A DNA stretch of 64,000 bases from SG8-30 sp963695155 (GTDB lineage Bacteria; Pseudomonadota; Gammaproteobacteria; Steroidobacterales; Steroidobacteraceae). The notes under the pieces are model-generated. The model was given only the letters and a program-made list of their open reading frames with translations, was not told the origin of the DNA and searched no databases. Below, piece by piece: positions 25,769 to 33,304 of the stretch; within the stretch, counting starts at the first letter, position 1, and the number at the start of each line of letters is the position of its first letter. Location: the NCBI GenBank assembly GCA_963695155.1, contig CAVOGD010000007.1:186001-250000 (forward strand), written 5' to 3'. The position numbers and the translations under genes are program-made.

Positions 25769-27739
25769 ATGTTCGGCCGGGTCCTGATTGCCAACCGCGG
25801 CGAAATCGCCTGCCGGGTCATTGCCACCTGCCGGCGGCTGGGTATCCACACGATCGCGGTGTTCTCCGAAGCCGACCGCCACGCGCGGCACGTGCGCCTG
25901 GCGGACGAGGCGCATCCGGTCGGGCCCGCGCCCGCCGCACAGTCCTACCTGAATATCGAGCGCGTCATCGAGGTGGCGCGGACCGCGCGCGCCGACGCCG
26001 TGCACCCGGGCTACGGCTTCCTGTCCGAGAACACCGAGTTCGCCGCCGCCTGCGCCGGCGCCGGTGTCGCGTTCATCGGCCCGTCGCCCGAGTCGATCCG
26101 CAGCATGGGACTCAAGGACGAGGCCAAGAACATCGTCGCGGCGGCCGGCGTACCGGTGGTGCCCGGCTACCACGGCAGCGACGCCTCGGCGGCGACCCTG
26201 CGGCGCGAGGCCGAACGGATCGGCCTGCCGCTGCTCGTCAAGGCGATTGCCGGCGGCGGCGGCAAGGGCATGCGCGTGGTGCGCTCGGCAGGCGAACTCG
26301 CGGACGCCATCGCGGCCGCGGGCAGCGAGGCCGCCAACTCGTTCCGCGACGGCCGCATCATGCTCGAGCGCTTCATCGACCGCCCGCGCCACATCGAGGT
26401 GCAGGTGTTCGGCGACACGCACGGCAACCACGTGCACCTGTTCGAGCGCGAGTGCTCCATCCAGCGCCGTTACCAGAAGATCATCGAGGAATCGCCGTCG
26501 CCGTTCCTGACGCCGGCGCTGCGCGAACGCATCACCGCCGCCGGCGTGCGCGCCGTCGCGGCGGTCGATTACGTCAACGCCGGCACCGTCGAGTTCCTGG
26601 TCGCACCGGACGGCGAGTTCTACTTCCTGGAAATGAACACGCGCCTGCAGGTCGAGCACCCGGTCACCGAGACGGTCACCGGCTTCGACCTCGTCGAATG
26701 GCAGCTCGCGATCGCGGCCGGCCAGCGACTGCCCGTGCCGCAGGAACGCATCGTGCAGTGCGGCCACGCCATCGAGGCGCGCATCTACAGCGAGGATCCG
26801 CGCCGCGGCTTCCTGCCGTCCACGGGCCGCGTCGAGCGGTTCGCGTTCCCGCCCGAGGACGGCGCCTGGCGGGTCGACCGTGGCATCGACGACGGCGACG
26901 AGGTGCAGGTCCATTACGACGCGATGATCGCCAAGGCCATCGCCTCCGGCGCGAACCGCGCGGCGGCGATCGGGCAGCTCAGGCAGTCGCTGGCCCGCAC
27001 GGCCGTGTTCGGCCCGTCCAGCAACCTCGCCCTGTTGCGGCGCATCGCGGCGCACCCGGACTTCGCGGCCGGCGCCATGGACACGGCCTACGTGGACCGG
27101 CACCTCGACGAGCTGCTGAACGCCGACGAGCCGGTCAGCGGGCCCGCCTGGCTGGCGGTGGCGGACTACGCGCTCGCCTCCCTGGCGGCGGCCGGCGCCG
27201 GCACGGGCTCGCCGTGGTCGCTGGGCGATGCCTGGCAGACCGGCGGCCTGGGTCGCGTGACGCTGGGCGTCGCCGCGCCCGGTTTCCGGCGGCTGGTCGC
27301 GCGCCGGCGCGGCGCGACGGTCGAGCTCGAGGGCGAGGGCCTGGCATTGCGCGGCGAGGTCGCCGCGGGCGAGCACGACCTGGTCAGCGTGCAGCACGCC
27401 GGCACCACCGCCGAGGTCGCGCTGGTGGGCCACGGCCGCAAGCTGGTGGTCAGCCACGGCGCCTCGCACGACCTGGAACTCGTGCACCCCTGGCCGTTCC
27501 CGAAGGGCACCGACGAGGCCGACACCCATCCCGCGTCGCCGCTGCCGGGCCGGGTCGTCGCCCTGCACGTGCAGGAGGGGCAGGAGGTCGCGGCCGGCGA
27601 GGCGCTGGCGGTCGTCGAGGGCATGAAGATGCAGCACACGGTCAAGGCGGGTCGCGCCGGCCGCATCGCGACGCTGCTGGTCGAGGCGGGGCAACTCGTC
27701 GAGGCGGACGCCGTGCTGTGCGAGATCGAGGCCCGCTGA
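25769..27739 (+). CDS. liuD: Methylcrotonoyl-CoA carboxylase, biotin (alpha) subunit
   Basis: ATP-dependent carboxylation of biotin and delivery to the beta subunit. The 656-residue protein has a biotin carboxylase domain (FGRVLIANRGEIACRV at the N-terminus, HPGYGFLSENTEFA, the ATP-grasp loop AIAGGGGKGMRVV, ECSIQRRYQKIIEESPS, EMNTRLQVEHPVTE), a linker of about 150 residues and a C-terminal biotinyl domain with EGMKMQH, biotin acceptor K620. The motif is GMKM rather than the usual AMKM, a conservative change. Start ATG 25769 follows an AAGGAG site inside the end of liuC; the frame upstream is a shadow. Confidence 0.95.
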   Translation: MFGRVLIANRGEIACRVIATCRRLGIHTIAVFSEADRHARHVRLADEAHPVGPAPAAQSYLNIERVIEVARTARADAVHPGYGFLSENTEFAAACAGAGVAFIGPSPESIRSMGLKDEAKNIVAAAGVPVVPGYHGSDASAATLRREAERIGLPLLVKAIAGGGGKGMRVVRSAGELADAIAAAGSEAANSFRDGRIMLERFIDRPRHIEVQVFGDTHGNHVHLFERECSIQRRYQKIIEESPSPFLTPALRERITAAGVRAVAAVDYVNAGTVEFLVAPDGEFYFLEMNTRLQVEHPVTETVTGFDLVEWQLAIAAGQRLPVPQERIVQCGHAIEARIYSEDPRRGFLPSTGRVERFAFPPEDGAWRVDRGIDDGDEVQVHYDAMIAKAIASGANRAAAIGQLRQSLARTAVFGPSSNLALLRRIAAHPDFAAGAMDTAYVDRHLDELLNADEPVSGPAWLAVADYALASLAAAGAGTGSPWSLGDAWQTGGLGRVTLGVAAPGFRRLVARRRGATVELEGEGLALRGEVAAGEHDLVSVQHAGTTAEVALVGHGRKLVVSHGASHDLELVHPWPFPKGTDEADTHPASPLPGRVVALHVQEGQEVAAGEALAVVEGMKMQHTVKAGRAGRIATLLVEAGQLVEADAVLCEIEAR

Positions 27740-27866
27740 GCCACGCGGCGGCGCGCGGCGCCCGGCACGGACGACCTCGGTTCCCGGCAATTGTCGGGCG
27801 CCGCGCAACGCGCTAGGTTGCCGCATCCCGGCACGTGACTTGCCGACTACCTGAAGGGCCACAATC

Positions 27867-28628
27867 ATGCAGATCAAGGACAAGGTCATCGCGATCACCG
27901 GCGGCGGCCGCGGACTCGGGCGCGCCATGGCGCTGGCATTCGCCGGGCGCGGCGGCCACGTCGCGCTGCTCGACCTGAACCAGGCGGACCTGGACGAGAC
28001 GCGCAGGCTGGTCGAGGCCCAGGGCGTGCGCGCGGCCACCTACATCACCGACGTCGCCAGGGAGGCGGACGTCGTCGCGGCACTGGACGGCGTCGTGCGC
28101 GACCTGGGCGGCCTGGACGTGATGATCAACAACGCCGGCATCACCCGCGACGGCCTGCTGCTCAAGGTCAAGGACGGCGAGGTGGTGGCGAAGATGCCGC
28201 TGGCGAAGTGGAACGAGGTGATCAACGTGAACCTGACCGGCGTGTTCCTCGGCGGCCGGGAGGCCGCGGAACGCATGGTCCGGCTCGGCACGGGCGGCGT
28301 GATCATCAACGTCTCCTCCGTGTCCCGCTACGGCAACTTCGGGCAGACGAACTACTCCGCCGCCAAGGCCGGCGTGACCGCCATGACGGTGGTCTGGGCC
28401 AAGGAACTGGCGCGCCACGGCATCCGCAGCGCCGCCATCGCACCGGGCTTCTGCGCGACCGAGATCCTGGCGGCCATGTCGCCGGAAGTGCTCGCGAAGG
28501 TGACGGCCCCGGTGCCCGTGGGACGGCTGGGGGAACCCGCCGAGGTGGCGCACGCCGCGGTCTACATCGTGGAAAACGACTTCTTCAACGGCCGCGTCAT
28601 CGAGCTCGACGGCGGCTTCAGGCTCTGA
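27867..28628 (+). CDS. SDR-family 3-oxoacyl reductase-like dehydrogenase
   Basis: Short-chain dehydrogenase of 253 residues, FabG-like. It shows the Rossmann motif TGGGRGLG (11-18), DV at 62-63, NNAG (88-91), catalytic Ser at 150/151, Y163 and K167 (YSAAK), and the C-terminal FFNGRVIELDGGFRL. An acidic residue after the second strand (LLDLNQA) suggests NAD(H) rather than NADP(H). It follows liuD by 127 bp with its own ribosome site, where many liu operons have HMG-CoA lyase. A half site of the GntR operator lies at 27790-27797, so it may belong to the same regulon. The substrate is probably a 3-hydroxyacyl-CoA, but this is inferred only from context. Confidence 0.88.
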   Translation: MQIKDKVIAITGGGRGLGRAMALAFAGRGGHVALLDLNQADLDETRRLVEAQGVRAATYITDVAREADVVAALDGVVRDLGGLDVMINNAGITRDGLLLKVKDGEVVAKMPLAKWNEVINVNLTGVFLGGREAAERMVRLGTGGVIINVSSVSRYGNFGQTNYSAAKAGVTAMTVVWAKELARHGIRSAAIAPGFCATEILAAMSPEVLAKVTAPVPVGRLGEPAEVAHAAVYIVENDFFNGRVIELDGGFRL

Positions 28629-28664
28629 ACCCCGGCTGGCGGGCGACCGGCGGGCCGGGATCCG

Positions 28665-28670
28665 TATAAT
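28665..28670 (+). promoter_or_regulatory. Probable -10 box for the M16 peptidase pair
   Basis: Exact TATAAT lies 28 bases before the M16 start, in the short gap after the SDR gene. A weak -35 (GCGACC, 28643-28648) sits 16 bases upstream. Confidence 0.5.
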
Positions 28671-28698
28671 CGGGGTCCCACCGACCGAGGACCGCAGC

Positions 28699-30099
28699 AT
28701 GCAGGTTCGCACCCGGGCGTTCGCGCCCGCATTCGCCGTCGCCGCGCTGCTGGCAGGCTGCGCCACCGTGCCCGCGGCGGCGCCGCCGGCCGTCGACGCC
28801 ATCGACGTCCCCGTCGAGTACTACCGGCTCGGCAACGGCCTGAAGGTCGTCCTCTCGCCCGCCCCGACCGCGCCGACCGTGACGGTCGGCGTCTACTACC
28901 ACATCGGCTTCCGCATCGAGCCGCGCGGCCGCACCGGTTTTGCGCACCTGTTCGAGCACCTGATGTTCGAGGGCTCGGCGAACCTGCCCAAGGGCCAGTT
29001 CGACAAGCTGGTGCAGGGCAGCGGTGGCGTGCTGAACGGCTCGACCCGCTTCGACTACACGAACTACTACCAGGTCGTCCCCGCCCATACGCTCGAGGCG
29101 ATCCTGTGGGCCGAGGCAGACCGCATGCGGGGCCTGGCGATCGACGAGAGCAACCTCGAGCAGCAGCGCGGCGTCGTCAAGAACGAGGTCCGGGTCAACG
29201 TGCTGAACCAGCCCTACGGCGGCTTCCCGTGGCTGTCGATGCCCCAGTACGCCAATGAGAACTGGTACAACGCCCATAACTTCTACGGTGACCTCGACGA
29301 CCTGGACGCGGCGACGATGGCCGATGCCGACGCGTTCTTCGACACCTATTACGCTCCGAATAACGCAGTGCTGGTGATCGCCGGCGACTTCGATGCCGGC
29401 CAGGCACGCGCGTGGGTGGAGAAGCACTTCGGCGCGATCCCGTCGCGGCCGCTGCCGCCCAGGCCCGACATCGCCGAGCCGCCGCAGCGCGCCGAGAAGC
29501 GCCACGCCTACACGGACAAGCTGGCGCCGCGGCCGGCGCTGGCGCTGGGCTGGCACGTGCCGCCGCGCGGCACGCCCGAGTACTACGCATTCGGCCTGCT
29601 CGACCAGATCCTGCTGCAGGGCGAGGACAGCGTGCTGTGGCAGAGGCTGGTGCAGGAGCGCGGCCATGCCGGCGCCGTGGGCGGCGGCATCAACCTGCTG
29701 GGCGACATGTTCACCTACGACGGCCCGATGCTGTGGGTCGCGTACCTCATCCACGACCCCGAGGTCGCGGCCGACACCATCGTTGCGGACATCGACGCGG
29801 AGATCGCGCGGCTGCAGGCGACGCCGCCCACGGACGAGGAACTGGCCCGCGCGCTGACCAAGATCCGCGCCGGCCTGTACGCCACGGTCGGCTCCAGCAC
29901 CCGCTTCGGCCTGGTCGAGCTGATGGCCTGCTTCGCGCTGTTCGACGACGACCCGGCCCGCATCAACCGCATCGAGTCGCAGTTCCGGGCCGTGACGCCC
30001 GCGCTGATCACGCAGGTCGCGCGCGACTACCTGCGCCGCGACAACCGCACGGTGCTGGTCGTGGAGCCCGGCCAGGGCGCCGCGGGAGGTGGACCATGA
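28699..30099 (+). CDS. M16-family zinc peptidase, lipoprotein, catalytic subunit
   Basis: Zinc metallopeptidase of the pitrilysin/insulinase family, 466 residues. The N-terminus has a lipoprotein signal with lipobox LLAGC (C21), so the protein is likely anchored in the outer or inner membrane facing the periplasm. The inverted zinc motif is intact: H83-x-x-E86-H87 (HLFEHLMFEG), with the third ligand E163 in VKNEVRVN. A second, degenerate M16 domain follows (about 240-450). It overlaps the next gene by ATGA, so the two products are made together and probably form a heterodimer, as in other bacterial M16A/M16B pairs. Substrates may be exported peptides or fragments; nothing specific is seen. 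Confidence 0.9.
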   Translation: MQVRTRAFAPAFAVAALLAGCATVPAAAPPAVDAIDVPVEYYRLGNGLKVVLSPAPTAPTVTVGVYYHIGFRIEPRGRTGFAHLFEHLMFEGSANLPKGQFDKLVQGSGGVLNGSTRFDYTNYYQVVPAHTLEAILWAEADRMRGLAIDESNLEQQRGVVKNEVRVNVLNQPYGGFPWLSMPQYANENWYNAHNFYGDLDDLDAATMADADAFFDTYYAPNNAVLVIAGDFDAGQARAWVEKHFGAIPSRPLPPRPDIAEPPQRAEKRHAYTDKLAPRPALALGWHVPPRGTPEYYAFGLLDQILLQGEDSVLWQRLVQERGHAGAVGGGINLLGDMFTYDGPMLWVAYLIHDPEVAADTIVADIDAEIARLQATPPTDEELARALTKIRAGLYATVGSSTRFGLVELMACFALFDDDPARINRIESQFRAVTPALITQVARDYLRRDNRTVLVVEPGQGAAGGGP

Positions 30100-31481
30100 C
30101 ACGCCTGATCCTGCTCACGCTGGCGCTGGCGCTGGCGGGCCTGCCGGCCGCCTCCCAGCAGCAACCGCCGCCGCACGGCACGCCGCGCGATTTCGTGCTG
30201 CCGCAGCGCGAGACCCTCGAGCTCGGCAACGGCCTCGCGATCACGTTCATAGACTACGGCGCCGTGCCGCAGGTCACCCTCCTGGCCGCCGTACGCACCG
30301 GCAGCATCGACGAGGGCGACTCGACCTGGCTGGCCGACGTGACCGCCGAGATGCTGAAGGAAGGCACGACCACGCGCAGCGCAGCCGAGGTGGCGCGGGC
30401 GGCCGCCAGCATGGGCGGCGGCCTCACGGTCGGCGCCGGCGCCGAACAGTCGACGATCGGCATCACCGTGCTGTCGGAGCATGCCGCCGACGCCGCACGG
30501 CTGGTGGCGGAGGTGCTGCGCCACCCGCGCCTGCCGGAATCCGAGCTGCCGCGCGTCATCGCGAACTTCGAGCGCAGCCTCAGCGTGGCGCAGGCCGAGC
30601 CGGGCGCCATCGCCGGCGCGGCGCTCGCCGAGCTGGTCTACGGCGATCATCCGTTCGGCCGCGCCTGGCCGCGGCCGGGGCAGCTGGCCGGTTATTCAAT
30701 CGACGCGGTGCGCAATTTCTACTCCGCGAATTTCGGTGCGCGCCGCACCCATGTGTACGTCGCGGGGCGTTTCGACCGCGCGGCGCTGGAGCAGGCGCTG
30801 CGCGAATCCTGCGGCGACTGGGCGGCGGGACCCGCGCCGAGCGAACGGCCGCCCACGGCAGCGAACGAGCTGCAGCTGCGCCTCGTGGCGCGGCCCGACG
30901 CCCCGCAGTCGTCGCTGCGCCTGGCCGTTCCGGCGCCGGGTCCGGCCGACGCCGACTGGTTCCCGTTCAGCGTGATGAACAGCCTGCTCGGCGGTACCTT
31001 CATGTCGCGCATCACCGCCAACATCCGCGAGGACAAGGGCTACACCTACTCGCCGTACTCGGCGGTCGGCGTGCGCCGCGGCGCGGCGCTGTGGACCCAG
31101 TCGGCCGACGTGGCGACCGAGCACACCGCGGCGGCGCTGACCGAGATCTACCGCGAGATCGACCGGCTGCAGGCCGAGCCGCCGCCGGCCGACGAACTCG
31201 ACCGCATCAAGAACTACAGCGCGGGGCTGTTCGTCATCCGCAACTCGTCGCCGGCCGGCGTGCTGGGGCAGCTCGCCTTCATGGACCTGCACGGCCTGCC
31301 GGCCGCGTACCTGTCGCAGTGGGTGGCGAACGTGTACGGCGTGACGCCCGTCCAGGTCAGCGCTGCGGCCCGGCGCTGGATCGTGCCGCAGCGCATGACC
31401 CTCGTCGTGGTCGGCGACCTGGACAAGGTCGGGCAGCCGGTCCGCGACTTGCCTCAGGTCCGGGAAGCGGCCATCCGCTGA
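30096..31481 (+). CDS. M16-family peptidase-like protein, non-catalytic partner
   Basis: 461-residue exported protein with a signal peptide (LILLTLALALAGLPAAS). The M16 fold is clear from LELGNGLAITFIDYG, RTGSIDEGDSTWLADVTAEML, and the C-terminal half with MNSLLGGTFMSRITANIREDKGYTYSPYS, which is the substrate-binding Arg/Tyr motif of M16B domains. The zinc motif position reads DVTAEMLKEG instead of HxxEH, so both histidines are gone and the protein should be inactive alone. Coupling to the upstream peptidase by ATGA overlap points to an active/inactive pair. It converges on the ETF-QO gene with 52 bp between. Confidence 0.9.
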   Translation: MTRLILLTLALALAGLPAASQQQPPPHGTPRDFVLPQRETLELGNGLAITFIDYGAVPQVTLLAAVRTGSIDEGDSTWLADVTAEMLKEGTTTRSAAEVARAAASMGGGLTVGAGAEQSTIGITVLSEHAADAARLVAEVLRHPRLPESELPRVIANFERSLSVAQAEPGAIAGAALAELVYGDHPFGRAWPRPGQLAGYSIDAVRNFYSANFGARRTHVYVAGRFDRAALEQALRESCGDWAAGPAPSERPPTAANELQLRLVARPDAPQSSLRLAVPAPGPADADWFPFSVMNSLLGGTFMSRITANIREDKGYTYSPYSAVGVRRGAALWTQSADVATEHTAAALTEIYREIDRLQAEPPPADELDRIKNYSAGLFVIRNSSPAGVLGQLAFMDLHGLPAAYLSQWVANVYGVTPVQVSAAARRWIVPQRMTLVVVGDLDKVGQPVRDLPQVREAAIR

Positions 31482-31533
31482 AGCCGTGTGGACCTGCAAC
31501 GCAGCGATGCCATGAGTGTCAACAGGCCCTGGT

Positions 31534-33189
31534 TCACATGCCGGAGTAATTCGGTCCGCCGCCCGGCTCGGGCGTGACCCAGACGATGTTCTGCAGCGGG
31601 TCCTTGATGTCGCAGGTCTTGCAGTGCACGCAGTTCGGCGCATTGATCTGCAGGCGCTGGCCGCCGCCCTCCGCTGCCACGTACTCATAGACACCCGCCG
31701 GGCAGTAGCGGCTCTCGGGACCGCCGAACTTCGCCAGGTTGTGCTGCACGGGGACCGACGGGTCGCGCAGCGTGAGGTGCACCGGCTGGTCCTCCTCGTG
31801 GCTGGTGCTCGACAGGTAGACCGACGAGTTGCGGTCGAAGGTCAGCTTGCCGTCGGGCTTCGGGTAGTCGATGCGCGGCATGTCGGCCGCCGGCTTGAGG
31901 GTCTCGTGGTCCGCCTGCCTGTGCCTGAGCGTCCACCCCACCAGCGCCCCGAGGCCGAGATCGTTGAGCCACATGTGCAGGCCGCCGTGGATCATCCCCG
32001 GCCACAGGCCCCACTTGAGCCCCGGCTTCACATTGCGCACCCGGTGCAGGTCCGTATGGACCCATGACCGGCGCAGGGCTGCGGGGTATGCCGCCAGCTC
32101 GTCGTGGCCGCGCCCCGCCGCCAGCGCCTCGAACGCCGACTCCGCGGCCAGCATCCCGGTCTTCATGGCGTTGTGCGAGCCCTTGATCCGCGGCAGGTTC
32201 ACGAAACCCGCGCTGCAGCCGATGAGGGCCCCGCCGGGGAACACCAGCTTTGGCACCGACTGCAGGCCGCCCTCGTTGATGGCGCGAGCCCCGTAGGACA
32301 GCCGCTCGCCGCCCTCGAAGAAGCCGCGGATCGCCGGATGGGTCTTGAACCGCTGCATCTCCTCGAACGGCGACACGTGGGGGTTCCCGTAATTCAGGTG
32401 CACGACGAAGCCCACCGACACCAGCCGCTCGCCGAAGTGGTACACGAACGAACCGCCGCCGACGCCCGGATCCAGCGGCCAGCCCTGGCTGTGGATCACC
32501 AGTCCCGGCCGGTGCTGCTCCGCGGCGACCTGCCAGACTTCCTTGATGCCCAGCCCGTAGAGCTGCGGGTCCACGCCGTCGCGCAGGCCGAACCTCGACA
32601 TCAGCTGCCCCGACAGCGAGCCGCGGCAGCCCTCGGCGAACAGCGTGTACCGGGCGCGCAACTCCATGCCGGGCTGGTAGCCGTCCTTGTGCCCGCCGCT
32701 GCGGTCGACGCCCATGTCGCCGGTGGCGACGCCGCGCACGGCGCCGTGCTCGTCGAACAGCACCTCGGCGGCCGGGAAGCCCGGGTAGACCTCGACGCCG
32801 AGCTGCTCGGCCTGCTGGCCGAGCCAGCGGCACAGGTCGCCCAGGCTGGTTATGTACATGCCGTGGTTGCTCATCAGTCGCGGCATCATCCAGGCCGGGA
32901 TCCTGAAGGCCCGCTCGCGGCCCAGCACCAGGAACCGGTCTTCCGCGACCGGCGTATCGAGCGGCGCGCCGCGTTCCTTCCAGTCCGGGAACAGTTCGCT
33001 GATCGCGATCGGGTCCACGACGGCTCCGGAGATGATGTGCGAGCCGATCTCGGCCCCCTTCTCCAGCACGCAGACGCTGAGCGGGCGGTCCTGGGCGACG
33101 GCGAGCTGCCGCAGCCGGATCGCCGCCGCCAGGCCGGCCGGCCCGCCCCCCACGATGACGACGTCGAACTCCATTGCTTCACGTTCCAT
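31534..33189 (-). CDS. Electron transfer flavoprotein-ubiquinone oxidoreductase
   Basis: Takes electrons from reduced ETF and reduces ubiquinone at the inner membrane. The product has an N-terminal FAD-binding motif (FDVVIVGGGPAGLAAAIRLRQ), GSHIISGAVVDP, a quinone-binding region (about 200-330), VNLPRIKGSHNAMKTGM as the second FAD contact, and a C-terminal 4Fe-4S ferredoxin domain with Cys in SRYCPAGVYEY and NCVHCKTCDIKDP. The last residues VTPEPGGGPNYSGM are typical of the family. Two starts are possible: ATG 33189 (MEREAMEFD), behind a G-rich site, and ATG 33174 (MEFDVVIV). Length is 551 residues with the first. It is divergent from the EMO-like gene; etfAB are not in the window. Confidence 0.95.
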   Translation of the reverse strand: MEREAMEFDVVIVGGGPAGLAAAIRLRQLAVAQDRPLSVCVLEKGAEIGSHIISGAVVDPIAISELFPDWKERGAPLDTPVAEDRFLVLGRERAFRIPAWMMPRLMSNHGMYITSLGDLCRWLGQQAEQLGVEVYPGFPAAEVLFDEHGAVRGVATGDMGVDRSGGHKDGYQPGMELRARYTLFAEGCRGSLSGQLMSRFGLRDGVDPQLYGLGIKEVWQVAAEQHRPGLVIHSQGWPLDPGVGGGSFVYHFGERLVSVGFVVHLNYGNPHVSPFEEMQRFKTHPAIRGFFEGGERLSYGARAINEGGLQSVPKLVFPGGALIGCSAGFVNLPRIKGSHNAMKTGMLAAESAFEALAAGRGHDELAAYPAALRRSWVHTDLHRVRNVKPGLKWGLWPGMIHGGLHMWLNDLGLGALVGWTLRHRQADHETLKPAADMPRIDYPKPDGKLTFDRNSSVYLSSTSHEEDQPVHLTLRDPSVPVQHNLAKFGGPESRYCPAGVYEYVAAEGGGQRLQINAPNCVHCKTCDIKDPLQNIVWVTPEPGGGPNYSGM

Positions 33190-33304
33190 GCGGTACCCCC
33201 CCGGGTGCGGAGACAGGCGGAAAGCCGAGATTGTAATGCGTGGTGACCGCTGCGACAGTCCCGCTTCCGCCGCAAGCCGGCGCTGGCAGCCAGCAGGGTC
33301 ATCC

